Assembly (NCBI GenBank): GCA_004794785.1
Contig: SJOL01003083.1
Coordinates: 1-64,000, forward strand
From: Opisthorchis felineus
Taxonomy: Eukaryota > Platyhelminthes > Trematoda > Opisthorchiida > Opisthorchiidae
DNA: 64,000 nt
Direction of reading: 5' to 3'
Shown: piece after piece, positions 14,401-25,800 of the stretch
Position numbering within the stretch: position 1 is the first letter of the stretch
Layout: every line of letters begins with the position of its first letter
Program-made: the position numbers and the translations under genes
Notes under the pieces: generated by a model
Told to the model about the DNA's origin: nothing
Seen by the model: the letters and a program-made list of their open reading frames with translations, nothing else
Databases searched by the model: none

Positions 14401-16733
14401 GATTGAGGTGTCAAGGAAAGGGTGAACAACTCAAGCGATAGGTCTGCCTATGGCAGGGCCAGTGACATTTCCATATATTTAACCAAATTGCTTCGGATGA
14501 TCACTCCCCAAATAGCGGAATGAGCAGCAGCAAAATGATCATCAACAAGACGAACGTGAGTGCAGTGATACAACTGTTTCAAGGAATTTGCTCTAACCTG
14601 ATACACGAACTCCAGCTGAGAGTGGCTCGTTTTGTGGGGGTTACCTTAAAACTGATACCGGGTTCCCTTAAGTTTCTGGCCTATACTCGTGCGTACAGCA
14701 GGTCGTCCAAGGAATCCCTGGATGCCACATGTCTTAAGAATGTACTGGCAGCTTTGTTAAACGTTATCACAGTTTTAGCATGAATAATTTTGAGGCTTTC
14801 AGAATTTACGGCAGATGTAAACATAAACCTAGCAGTTCTACAAAAACGAGTGCGACAAGGGGTTGCGCTAACTAAATCCTCTTTGTATACTTGTCAGATA
14901 CCTCTTGCTGACAAAATTCTGAGGATATTTCTGACCTCATAGTTCGCTCTAGTCACGTGAAAGCTCCTAACCCTGGATTTGCTTGCCTCTTTCACATAGA
15001 CTTATTAACACACAACAATCTTGGTAGAAATGTGTATGGTCACAATGGCCCGTTATAAATTCTTATTAGTTGCATGGCATTCTTCCATTGGTCGTCTTCT
15101 ACGGGTCTTATAGAAACGGACGTCTACAATCAAACCGGTCTCCTAGTGCAATCCGTCACTTGTACTATTTGACACTAGGTCGCCAGAATCATATTCTATG
15201 TGGACTCATAGCAATCAGGGAAAAAGTTATTTCCTCGTGGATATTCATCCTCTACAATCTCCCATGAATTAGCCAGAACCAGAAAAAGTGGTGCTTCCTG
15301 TGAAGTGGTGGACCAATGCTATTCTCTTATTTTGCCACTATTTAAGTGTTACGTAGGGTGGGGTATATTATGGGGAAATTTAGTTTTTATTTTGATATTT
15401 TAGAGCTGATTTGCCTTGTGTACAATTCCTCACAGCTGAAACAGATTTCTGGTAGTTGTTTAAGGACATTGTCTAAAAAATGGATGCGCATCTAAGAGAA
15501 CCTCAAAACTGACAGGTAACAGTGAGATGTGCTCTGGCATACATACCAGCCAGTCATTAGTGGATGGTGGTCAGACCAAAAAGCTCCATGAACTACTCAA
15601 AATATAGGGAAGGTGTGAAGCTCCCTAGTCCTAGGCATGAATGCAACTTGGTTCCGGTTGATTGTCATGTGCACTTGGCTCATCACAGCGTAGTATGATT
15701 TGCCTGATATTTGATGTGCCGTCACAGATTTTCAGCAACGCATTTGGGCCCCACACCCTAATGGTCAAACTACCTGGATCAGGAGGGAGTAGCACTCTTC
15801 TAGCTTTCCAGTACGGCTTGCCCAAATGTTTTAAGCAGAGTAGATTTGTAACACAATTCCACCAAACGGCTCATCGTGCAAAGTTGTGTTTTTATTGTTC
15901 AATAACTCCTTCAGCTGGTACTGGAACTACTACGGGGCCCACGCAAAGTAAGTTCAAACGAAAACATAAATTGACTTGTAGCACACGTCGATAGGCACAC
16001 GAATGCTAACTTACCACGTAATAATCAACGCTAGTGGCGTGCAGTCTTCCTTTAGAGCAACTAACAGAAAGGAACCAACATAACGCGTTTCTTATGAAGG
16101 TGATCTCTTTGCTGGCCTGGTCCCCGGAAAGGGACTGCTTACAGAGGAAAGAAGATCAAAATTTGAAATCAATTTCTGCAGAAAGCATTCGAGTATAATA
16201 TGCACTTTTATGTGTATACCGCTCAGTTTTTTATCACTTAGTTGTCAACAGATTTCAGGCTGTTCCTTTCAATTAGTTTCAGTTTCTTCAAGCGTTGGAT
16301 CAAATGGAAACACGGTGTTAACTACATAGCAAACAGGCTTAATCCGTGATAAATACATTCTGGAATGGAGATGCTGCAGCGGTCAAGGGGCATTAGTTGT
16401 CCGAGCCCAATGTTCCAAAAGTCTGTAGGAGGCTGGATTTGTTCTATAGTTTACCTCAGAAGGGTAAAAATGGTGACAAGTTTGAAGGGTTGGCTGCTTG
16501 CTTTTCAACGTGCTGTTCAGGCTTCTCAGTAGAGTAGGTCTGTTGCATGACCTTATCGAGGATAAAACCGTACCCGTTTTCGCTCGTTTTTTAGTTGCAT
16601 ACATATGTGTGAATTCTACCTTTACGGAGCTTACGGACAGTAAGTTGCTGATGTTTGGCTTTGAGTCTGAGTTGTGTTTTCTGTGGCAGCGCCTGGTGAT
16701 TTGCGCATAAATCCGAAATGTCATGATATTTAG
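5439..16733 (+). CDS. Candidate multi-exon gene built largely of micro-exons
   Basis: Proposed coding exons: 5439-5499, 6155-6356, 8090-8108, 10361-10432, 13465-13486, 15915-15947, 16595-16639 and 16690-16733. Together they give 498 nt, an open frame of 165 codons plus TAG. Seen directly: most exons are bounded by a pyrimidine-rich acceptor and a GTAAGT-type donor (5500, 6357, 8109, 13487, 15948, 16640), and the last intron is only 50 nt. Exons 6155-6356 and 10361-10432 are each open in one frame only, and that frame is the one the chain delivers. The first exon starts with a short hydrophobic stretch (MLLATTLM) and a Thr/Pro-rich tail, so it could be a signal peptide. Exon 2 is Cys/Leu-rich and the sixth reads as a Gly/Thr-rich peptide. 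The architecture recalls trematode micro-exon genes, which encode variable secreted proteins, but I recognise no domain. The exons were picked by eye, the acceptor at 13464 is weak, and an ATG at 5408 in another frame is an alternative start. Confidence 0.35.
7706..7838 (+). other. Alternative exon-like ORF inside the candidate gene
   Basis: A strong pyrimidine tract and acceptor at 7704-7705 precede a 43-codon open frame ending at TAA 7836-7838. The translation is rich in Leu, Arg and Phe. It does not fit the frame of the surrounding exon chain, so it is either unrelated or chance. Confidence 0.15.
11064..11087. repeat. (AT)n microsatellite
   Basis: An uninterrupted AT dinucleotide run that directly abuts the start of the hammerhead-bearing repeat unit. 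Confidence 0.9.
11256..11352 (-). ncRNA. Hammerhead ribozyme copy, core intact
   Basis: On the minus strand the CUGAUGA (11318-11312), GAAA (11297-11294), ACCGGU stem III and GUC cleavage triplet (11290-11288) are all present. Stem I has one mismatch and stem II is weakened to about two pairs, so activity is doubtful. Confidence 0.65.
11427..11524 (+). ncRNA. Hammerhead ribozyme copy, GAAA box mutated
   Basis: CUGAUGA at 11462-11468 and GUC followed by the GUGGGC stem I strand are conserved. GAAA has become AAAA and stem II is broken, so the copy is likely inactive. Confidence 0.6.
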
Positions 16734-17325
16734 GTATGCTAGTCTTATAAAGTTATCCGTTGAGAAATCGGCCATAGACTAAGCAGAAGTAATAGTTTTG
16801 GAGAGTTGTCTCTTTTGAAGGTGACACGGGGGTCAGTAGGTCATAGAATTTAAATAAATTCAGGCAGACTGTTCCTTAGGTGAGCTCCTGTTCCAGTCAC
16901 CACGTGAGATATTGTAAGTAACTCCATATTACGTGTGTAAAATAGGACCTTTGAGCATGTAAATATTGACCGGCATTTGAGCCGTTGGCTTTCATGTCAA
17001 TCTGAACTATATCGCCATCCGTTGCATTCACCCTGCGAGTAAAGTGACGTCAAGCAGATTTACGTTTCTGCTTCGGTTTCTCTTACAACTTTTGGGCTAT
17101 CCAGGAGGATTTGTTGACAAACAATGCGTGCCTTTACCAAAAACTGCCGAGTTCTCAGAATGAGTTCTGAGTAAATGACACAGTTTAGACGCAGCCTTGG
17201 TAGACACAGGTGGGTGACTGCTACTGATTCCGTCGCCTGCTGGTACTGGGTTGTATGAATCTTCCCACCTTGTTATCTCATGTTCAGCCGTAGAAGTCCA
17301 AGAAAGGGATTCAACTATCTCGACG
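16734..17325. other. No supported feature
   Basis: Nothing convincing apart from splice-like motifs near 16879 and 16914. Confidence 0.4.
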
Positions 17326-17606
17326 AATACACTCATTTGCATATCAACTGAGTTTTCACGGGAGACCCTAGTGAATTTCTCGTTTATGGTATTCTTCAAC
17401 TGAATGTTCTGCCCAATGGACGCCTCATGTTTCAGTTGGTCTGATATTTGAGGTATCGCAGTATATTTTCATGAAGGAAACTACTCACAAGGTTGCTGAA
17501 AACTCTTCGACAGCTCACTACCGGTTTTGCCCTTCTTGGGGCTCATCAGGTAGGCGCAGTCTCCGAGTTTCCGTCAACCTTATGTTCTACTTGAACCCAA
17601 ATTGGT
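17326..17606 (-). mobile_element. Hammerhead-bearing repeat unit
   Basis: A nearly complete single unit: ATTTGCAT-containing terminus, long arm, hammerhead, then a terminal block ending in an AAATTGGT motif that is an inverted partner of the start. It shares all sub-blocks with the copies at 11 kb, 56 kb and 60 kb. Confidence 0.65.
17487..17583 (-). ncRNA. Hammerhead ribozyme copy
   Basis: CUGAUGA is intact (17549-17543) and stem II is a perfect GCCC/GGGC helix with a CAAGAA loop. GAAA is changed to AAAA, and the cleavage triplet is GUA, which is an allowed NUH. Confidence 0.6.
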
Positions 17607-18065
17607 TTGTTATACAGCGTCAGTCCATATAGCAGCCATCACCTAGCACAATGGAAGTAGGTCTAGGTGTCAACAAAAGCCAATGTATAGAAAGGAAATG
17701 CAGTGAAATCAAACAGATTAACGGTATATAATAATGTAAACCACAAAGAAGGACACAAGAATTTTGTCCTCTTTCACAATTTAGACTTCTGGTCACTTGT
17801 ATCCGCACTTTTGTTCGCCGGGCACGTTCTTTAATTAGGGTCTTTGTTGTACAGCCAAAATCTGGTCTTCTCGTTGTTGCACTGCGCAGTCGTTGACTCA
17901 AGTTCACATGACCTATGGATTATTGGCAATATTAGCCAAAGACCAGAAGACCCCTCACTTCTGCTCGCAGAGACTACGTTCCGAAAAACAAGCTAACACG
18001 GTAACGCTGCATGCACGTCCCTTGATACTAAGAGATATGCCTCCGTCCGCATTAGCGTCTCAAGT

Positions 18066-18362
18066 TGGCCTCAGATATATGCGCACCAACCTCAGCTGTC
18101 ACGAGCGAATCAAATACTGAACAACGTGCTTCCCGACATCCATTTTACAGTGGAAACAGCGGAAAAAAGGAAATTGGCATTCCTAGATGTGATCGTCGCA
18201 AGGACAACAGGTGGTCAATTAAAAACTAAAGTACACGTGAAAGTAACGTTCAGAGAGCAAATTCTGGACTACTTCAGCTGTCACAAACAAAGCTGTGTCC
18301 ATCTCCAAATCCAGCTAATCAATACGCACTGCAACACAACAGAGCCGAAGACAAAAGAATAA
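18066..18362 (+). pseudogene. Penelope-like element reverse transcriptase fragment
   Basis: Residues encoded at 18126-18362 match the segment C-terminal to the catalytic motif of Penelope-type reverse transcriptases: a LPDIHFT motif, then LAFLDV, a TKV strand, and a Y-F-S-C-H block in the place of the family's Y-x-S-x-H motif. The 60 bases upstream correspond to the catalytic strand, but the expected Y-x-D-D has decayed (RYMRTN), and a stop at 18118-18120 separates the two parts. No GIY-YIG endonuclease follows. A hammerhead-bearing repeat in the same orientation begins about 190 bp downstream, as expected if both belonged to one PLE copy. Confidence 0.7.
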
Positions 18363-18485
18363 CGAAGACTTTGTCAGGCACCCCAAAATAATGGCTGCCC
18401 AAGGAACTTCATATGGAGATGTTTACGAACAACGCCAGGCTACTTTGTCATCACAGCCAGGGCAGAGAATTGTAGACGTAATGCA

Positions 18486-18645
18486 CTACTCATAAGGTTG
18501 CTGAAAACCCTTCGGCCAAATTAGTATATAATTTAGGTTCAAGTAGAACATAAAATTGACGAACACTGGCGGAATATGCCCACCTGATGCGCCCAAAGAA
18601 AGGCGAAACCGGTCGTGGGATATTGAAGGGTTTTCAGAAAACACA
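18486..18645 (+). mobile_element. Truncated hammerhead repeat next to PLE remnant
   Basis: Starts with about 30 bases of the inverted arm (18486-18515), then jumps to the forward unit containing a plus-strand hammerhead. This is a truncated mirror pair like that at 11 kb. Confidence 0.6.
18549..18640 (+). ncRNA. Hammerhead ribozyme copy, one core change
   Basis: GAAA (18605-18608), ACCGGUC and the GUGGG stem I strand are intact. The CUGAUGA box reads CUGAUGC (18584-18590). Confidence 0.6.
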
Positions 18646-20821
18646 ACGGAAATCAAGCAGCTTAAAGGCAACCAAAGGATCAGTCGGACCAAAGGAAGAA
18701 AGCTGACAAAGATAAAGGTCATGCAGTCAACAAATCAAGTGGAACGAAATCAGATCACAAAACAAGGACACGGTCCAACCACAGCGGGGAATGAAACTGT
18801 CGAATTGGGGGCTCCCAACGAACCAACCAAATACAGGGAAAAGAGATAATAACGCAACCTGGATGTCAAGCTGCGCATCCAAATTAAGCGAAAGCCACCT
18901 CTGGAGCAACCAGTCAATTTGGAGCTATTAGATACCGTTTAGAATCTACATGAGGACACTCAGGAGAGGATGAACTTACCCACTCAACACTTCATTGATG
19001 ATTTCGCCTCGATTGATTATGAAACCTTTGAAAATTTAGAGCCTATATGGTTTCTTCTTTGATTGCAAAACTGAAAAAATAAGAGATTGGACAGTCGTCC
19101 CAATTTTACTCTGCGGGAGAGGTTTTTAGGAATCTTCCATCTACTCTTAGACACGGCAAACGCATGAACACAAAAACTTATGATATGCACACACTTTCTT
19201 TAAAACAAAGCATGTTGAGCAAAAAGGACCAGACGACAAAATCAAATGCAGAACTATCAACATTATATGATGCTTGTACTTATGGCACTGTTTCAGCACC
19301 TGAGGTAGTGTGGAGATGTGGTCGACCTAACCCACACTGGGCCAAAATCTCGTTTGCTGCTCCCCGGTCAGTGCTCTGTGGGCCATCATAAACCGGTGAA
19401 TTACAAGTGACGCCAATTATACCGTTACAACTGGATTCGAGTTAATTTTCTGTGAATATCAAAATCAACGAGAGTCTCTTCGAAAAGGGGTATCATCGCC
19501 AACTCCTTCCAGCTGTCTGCGAAACTCGTCTTCTTCAAAGTAGAGAGTGATTGAGGACCTTGTCCTAACTTTCAGCATTGCAGCTGGGGTTTACGGAGGA
19601 TCAGAAGCCCACCGGCGCTTGAAAGAAAATACGCGGTCACTTCCCTCCGTTCTGCATTCACCTTCAAGGGTTTTGGAACACTGAGAATCCTACTAAGTAG
19701 TGTCAGGCAGCCAAGAGACTTTGCGCAAGGATCACTTGCTTTGTCCATTTGGGCGTCATTTTTATAAAGATGATTGCACCAGTGTGTTGCTTTATGACTT
19801 TGGTCTTATGTGCATTTTCAACAAAGCCCAATCAGTCTTATAAGTCCCGATTTAAATCAGGAGGTATTTAATGCGATGTGCCATTGACAACCTTGTGCCA
19901 TTATTTTATTTCCAAAATGCATACGTTCGTAAGAGATAAACACAACAGACACGCCGCATACAGTGACAACTTTCTACGGCCAACAAAAATAAAGCCAAAA
20001 TTGTCACTTTAAACTGGTTGTTGTGGGAGAGCATCGATTAACACCACGTTCGTTTTTTGTAGCATAAATCTGGGGTCAGGTTTAAGTCACAGTGTGAAAA
20101 GTGTGTAACTGGTACAGCGATAAAGGACAATTCGGCGCTAGATTTTAAAAAGATGCGAAACTATCGTCTAGGCTTCTCACCGGGAAAATAACGGAATAAC
20201 TGGAAGCGATCACTTCAGAGAAGCATCGCTGTAAAGCTGTACATCCCACGGAGACATCAACACGCAAAATCAAGCGTTCTACGAGGAAGTAATTACTGCA
20301 GCTGCAGCCAGAGTGTGTTCGGAAGCCAGAAAAAATTTCCTCTGGTTATTGTAGGAGCACATGATGAGAGCTCCAATGATGTATGCAAGATGATGCGCTA
20401 AACTCAAAATGAGCTGTCAAAACCTCAAGGCTTCTGAGTGAATACAGCTCCCCTCCGAAGACACCTCTGGGGAAGCATATTGGTTGGGAAGGTTATTTTA
20501 GTATCTTGAGATTAGTTTACATTCAAACAACCGGAAAACGCCCATCCAAGTCACAGAAACAGGCATGATTTCCCACCTACTCCCGAAGAAAGTGCAATAT
20601 CTCACTTACTTGGGGTTAATCACACCTGTTACTGCTTCACCATTACACCGCACTAGCGGGCACTGCAGGCATGGAACCTCTTTGGCCCGGCAGGCAACCT
20701 AGATTAGAACAGGCGCATTATATCTTCTACCAAAAGTCTGAAGATTCACTGTTGAGTGTAATGGTCCTACTTTGATTTCTAGTGATTACTATGTTTAATA
20801 TGTTTCCTTTTTCCTTTTTAG
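18646..20821. other. No supported gene
   Basis: Contains short AC-rich and A-rich ORFs downstream of the PLE remnant that may be decayed element sequence. Nothing is recognisable. Confidence 0.35.
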
Positions 20822-20898
20822 GAGCCAGCCGACAACTTCCTAACTGCTTTGTGGGCATTCTTTTCTTTGTTTTGAAATTGCTCGGTTTTTGTAACTAA
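20822..20898 (+). CDS. Candidate terminal exon with hydrophobic C-terminus
   Basis: Preceded by one of the best acceptors in the window (a long T/C tract ending TTTTTAG at 20821). Two frames are open for a short distance. Frame 0 encodes 17 residues ending WAFFSLF and stop. Frame 2 encodes 24 residues ending in a hydrophobic segment (FVGILFFVLKLLGFCN) and stop, resembling a C-terminal membrane anchor or GPI signal. The upstream exons were not found, so the frame is undecided. Confidence 0.25.
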
Positions 20899-22392
20899 CT
20901 GTAATGCTTTTAAAAGATGGACATAGAAAATTTCATCTCTTCTTGAAAGGTATGATTAACTGGCTACGAACGCGTTTCATTTATTTTACAAACCAATTCT
21001 ATAGTGTTTAAAAGTTTTTGTAAAACTATCTATGGACTACTTTATAACTGCAATACATTCCGTACACTTCGTTTATAACAAAAGAACTTTATCCTTGATT
21101 TTGTCGCAACTGGACTTTAACGATAGCCACCTGCCTCACCGATTATTTCACTGGGTTCCATACTCAAGGTTTCTCAAAATGCTACCGAGCTTACTTAGAC
21201 CTGAGGATTACTTTTTGATTGTAACATCTATGTGTTACATCTACTGACTCAGAGCAGCGTAACCTCCTTTGAGCAGCTACGCTACGTGTATAAGTGATAG
21301 GTTTTCTGAATTATTTGGGAAAGATTCTGATGATTCAGAATAATTCAGGCGCTTCATTATGTCTTGGTGCTAATGAAGTTTCATCAGCTCCCGCAGACAG
21401 ACGCCTTCTTTATATCAAATTTTCATCAATTCAGAAGAGAGGTCGTAAAAACCAATGGCAGCGAAAGTTCCGATACACCATTTCCCTGCCGTCTGTTATT
21501 GGTAGCTTTGGTGGGCGCTCAGTAGTAATATATGGGCCAGTTGGTGGTATATTTTTTGTCGGAGTTAGCGGGCTGCAGCTAACAGCAAGCGGCATGAGTA
21601 ACGCTTTAAAACAGCCCTTCTAAAAAGTAAAACTCTTACGCGCCAATGCTCCAGTGGTGCTGTCCGTACCTCTTTAGCGCGATAAGAGATGTGAAAAAAG
21701 GATAGGTAATGGGACGATCCCTATAGCGTTATTTTCGTTAAAGCTCTTCTTTATTGAGCGGCCTTTTTAGTTCAGTCACTTAGAGACGTATTTGTCCCTT
21801 CTGTCACAAAACACTTGAAATGGCGTTTGCGCTGGACCAAATATTTTATGCGTCCTTCAATTGTGTGAAGCGGCAAGGAGCAGCTGCGGACCGAAACGTT
21901 TCAGCTGGTGATGCGGTACACATCAACTGTACTAGCTTCACACTGCGGAGATGGCAAAATACATCCTGGAGAGTACTTCCGTTGAATATCTTTCTACCCT
22001 ACCTGCACGTGTTTCCTGGCATCCATTTTGTCGACTTAAATATGACAGGATGTGTCCCAGAAAAGGATCCGCGTAAGTAGCGAATGATTCCGGCAATCAG
22101 CGGCAACCTGTCTTCCTAGAGTTATATCAAGTTACTGTAGCTGGTACCCTAGGGTTTTAGGATTACTTTTGACCTGCTCAACGTTTACCTGCTTTTGAAA
22201 AATTGTAGGGGTGTCAAGTTCTTGGGTTCCCACGCACCGGGTAATCAGAAAAATGCCGGTAAATTGTGATGATTAGCTACAAGGCCTGTATCGTGATGTA
22301 CGAATGAGAAGATTGTTTGGTCGGTTGAAACGTCCTACGATATGTGAAGAACGTTTAAAGATGGCTGATGCACCTAACTGTCTATTTTTTAG
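20899..22392. other. No supported feature
   Basis: ORFs at 21294-21623 and 21820-22080 have reasonable length but no recognised domain or matched splice sites. Confidence 0.3.
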
Positions 22393-22492
22393 CATTCTGG
22401 AGGCATACCACGGCCAGTGTTATAACGTATTTGACGGAAAAGTGGGCCTGCAAGGTTGTTTGGGTCAAGAACAAAATTGTCAAATAAACCAG
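22393..22492 (+). CDS. Candidate internal exon, Ly6/CD59-like cysteine pattern
   Basis: A 100-nt segment bounded by a strong acceptor (T-tract then TTTTTTAG at 22392) and a CAG|GTAGCG donor, open in one frame only. It encodes C-Y, ten residues, then G-C-L and a further C with spacing and context (V-G-L-Q-G-C) like the middle finger of Ly6/uPAR three-finger proteins such as CD59, which flukes carry as GPI-anchored surface proteins. Partner exons holding the signal peptide and the C-C-x-x-D-x-C-N end were not located. The family call is inference from a short match. Confidence 0.3.
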
Positions 22493-22675
22493 GTAGCGGT
22501 ATACACCTGGGAGAATAGTGAAACGCCTTCACAATCTCAGCGCAATACGTGCGAAAACTTTTGAATAACCCAGGCATATAGTTTTGGACTGCCGTCTAAA
22601 CAAAAATGGACCTTATCTTTAAAACATCCTTTGTGACTTGTAACTAGCTTCTTTCAGAGAGAAGATTAACTGTTG

Positions 22676-22888
22676 ACGTAATACACTACCCATGAGGTTG
22701 CTGAGAATTCTTCGACAGCCCACGACCGGTTTCACCTTTCTTGGGGCTCATCAGGTAGGCACACTCCCCTAGTTTCCGTCAACCTCATGTTCAGCTTGAA
22801 TCCAAATTGCATGAAATTGGCGAATTACACTCGTTTTTAAACCAAGTTGGTTTTGCGGGAGATTCATTTGGAACCCAGCTGAAGAAGG
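22676..22888 (-). mobile_element. Hammerhead-bearing repeat unit, best preserved
   Basis: Hammerhead block plus the flanking arm with the AACCCAGCTGAA sub-block. It lies just downstream of the Ly6-like exon, probably in an intron if that exon is real. Confidence 0.65.
22692..22788 (-). ncRNA. Hammerhead ribozyme, all core boxes intact
   Basis: Read on the minus strand. Stem I 5' strand GCCUAC is at 22760-22755, CUGAUGA at 22754-22748, stem II at 22747-22734 (three pairs, loop CAAGAA-like), GAAA at 22733-22730, a minimal palindromic stem III (ACCGGU) and the GUC triplet at 22726-22724. The stem I 3' strand GUGGGC at 22723-22718 pairs with all six bases, one of them G-U. Predicted cleavage lies between 22724 and 22723. 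An outer 9-bp stem joins 22788-22780 to 22700-22692. Known biology: type I hammerheads with very short stem III are described from Penelope-like elements. Confidence 0.8.
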
Positions 22889-25800
22889 TAGTAAGAACAC
22901 TGTTTACCAGCATGCTTCGGCAAAATGTAACAGCCGCCTTTTAATGTACGCCAACCGCAGAGCTAGGGAAAATTTGCCTCCGGAAGCGACAAGGTGTTTA
23001 GTAGGTGATATAGATTCCGTGGAGGTAACACGCTTTGAGACAACGCACAGTCAAAATCACGTGGAAATCAACGTCACAAGAAAATAAAGTTCACCACGGT
23101 GCAAATGACTACCAAGCGAATAAAAAGTGAGGACAAACTTTGAATGTGACTTCGCTAAGAAACCGGCGAGATTAAAAATTTCGCAGCCCCGATAAAACAG
23201 ACGTCAGACACACCGTTCAATGGGCGAGAAATCTGGTCACTATAAACAAGGCAACTGAGGGGGTCAGCAGGTGTCATGGGGGACCTTGCTATGTCATAGG
23301 AAAATGAGATATAGGCAGGTGAAGTGGCAGACCAGTTGAAAGCACAACGACAATCACACTCATTTAGGGCACTCAGTTAATACGGAAGTTTTACGTATTT
23401 CTTGCGCTGCTCGTGCGACCAACATGCTGCATGAACAACCATACCTGCAATTAAAAGCCAAATTATGAACGAATTTAGATGCGTGTCTAGTCCAGAGAGA
23501 GCGAGCTGCACAGAGTCTTCAGGGACATAACTGTGTGAATTTTCAACCATTGTGGTAGTGCCATTACGGAGCAGAGCGAAGCGTTCTGTGATGAGTGATG
23601 CCTTCGCCTCTACGCAAGTTCCACATGAATATGATCTAAAATGGTGAGGCAGCTTGACTGCAGTTTCTCATAGCTTTACACAGTTATGTCTACAGATACA
23701 TAGCCAAGCAACAAAACAAAGTGATATAGGAAAAAACACATCTTCGTGTGACGTAATGATTCTTCTTGCCTTTCATGACTCCCGGATGGGCGCGAAACGT
23801 TCCCGCGATGAAGCCAATTTCAAGGTCCCATCTTCCTGATAACTTGTCAGACAATTCAATCTCGCACGCATTTACGGACTCATAGGTGTGTGTGCACAGC
23901 AAATGTTATTGCATAGAAGCCCTGAGAGTTTAGCCTTCGGGTTCCGTAAAACCGTGCCACTCAAATTTAAATCAGCACACAATTACTTGTGTAACTTGGA
24001 TAAGAAAAGAAACCAATTCAACTTAGTTGTATAAGGTATGACATGCACCTGTATTGATAAAACCAAATTGCTTAAGCCGGTGGTACTGAAACACCGAATG
24101 GCAGTGGATGGTAGACAAATACGAGATATTTTACCAGTGGACAGTATTGTAGTCTGGGGTAGGGGCTGATTGCTGACCTTCCCGCTGACACCTGTGCAGC
24201 AGCTTTCGTGTGGTGGTGATTGTACTTGTGACAAAAACTGTCGCAGCCAAATTGCGACGCTCATAAGTACAAGACAATCAAACCCGGTAACAGATAAACA
24301 CTGTTGAAAACGTATAGGCAATTCAATTCAGCGGACTGCTGAGCAAACGCCCAAGCGGCGTGGTAGTCGCCGTTAGGACGCAGAATGCACAGAATCATCT
24401 CTAAATTCAGCAACAAAAATCCGTACAAAAGTTGGGCTGCAAAACGTTCCGTCAGTAATATAGGATAATTGTCAGGTCCATAAATTGTCTTTTATAACAG
24501 AGCAGAGTGCGTGGTATTTCCTCTTCGAATCTCAGTTTATATCTAAATTCAGAACTGGGCCGCAAATAGTCGAGGTTCCTAACAGCGTAGTGTAGCGAAC
24601 GAACAACGTTAAATTCTTTCAACCTGTTTTGAGTATGTCAGCTTCTGTTTGCTACAGCCAGGTTAACTTTAAACGGAATATACCCAACCTTTTACGGTTT
24701 ATTATATGGCTATCATTTTTGTGAGGGTACAACAACAACTCCGAGTACACCGCGTAATGCCATTTTTACCAGGTGGTAAAACGAAGTAGAATAGTTTGGC
24801 CGCAAGCTTCCAATTAGGAAGCTGCCACTGCGCCGGATCTAGTATGACTCTGTACTTCGCCTGGCTAACAATCCGAAGGCTCTTGCAAGAAAAAGGATGT
24901 AGTCAGTGGACGGTTGTAAACGCCGGAGATTTTGATGGGACACTTTTGCGGGGTGTTCGATATAAGTGAATAGCACGTTGGTAAATAACAGCCGAGGGTC
25001 TACCCAGTTGAAAATTCGTTTGTAAAACTTTAACATACGTAGCGTCAGTAAAGCAGCTACGTAGTCGGTTACTGAGTACAAAGGTACTCAAACATAAGCG
25101 ACGTCATCGTTCGTGCTGGTGGGTTCGTATGAGGGTCTTATCAAAGGCAGGAAGACAGAGAACATATATAAAACAAGCACGTATGTTGATGGCGTAAGAG
25201 AAACCATGTCGTTTAGTCTAAACGCATAAAACTCACGCTGTTCCTCAAGCCCCAGCATGGATTTTGTTGCGTTGCGGTGAGTGGTGTCTCCAAAACATGC
25301 CTTTTTAACACTTCACCCCCCCCCAGACACCTGTGGAGTGCTGGTGTTAGATAACCTATCCATCGGAAACTTCAAAGTCACCATGATATACGTGAGCGGT
25401 CCCTTCGAACAGGCACATTTATTTTGCCAGTTAGGCAGATGGTGGAAATAAAGCACATTATTTGGGGTTCTATGTGCGTTCATCCAACCTTATGGCGTCC
25501 TAAAGCAATATCCAACTATTCGCGGTATTGTCGACCTCAAAATTGCAAAAAAAATTCTAAACTAAAACAAGTGTATTTGTCATTAAAACCCTCGTTTGGG
25601 CTCAGCTTTCACACTAACTTGGCCGTTACAAAGTCTGCCCGGATAGAGTGAAAACCATAAGTCAAAAATTCGTGCGAATACCGTTCTCCAGAATTTGTCA
25701 CGATTAGAGAATTTAGCATCCATCGTGATTAGTCCAGTTGCCCGCAGCTCTTATGTCAACCGGTCCGCCAGCGGATTGAACTTACAAGAAAACCGGCAAC

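Noticed and set aside
16383..16775. 130-codon minus-strand ORF
   Set aside because: It lies antisense to two plus-strand exon candidates separated by a well-formed 50-nt intron. Its composition is not convincing and no motif was seen.
18556..18849. 97-codon ORF
   Set aside because: Its first part is read from the hammerhead repeat, and the rest is A-rich with no recognised domain.
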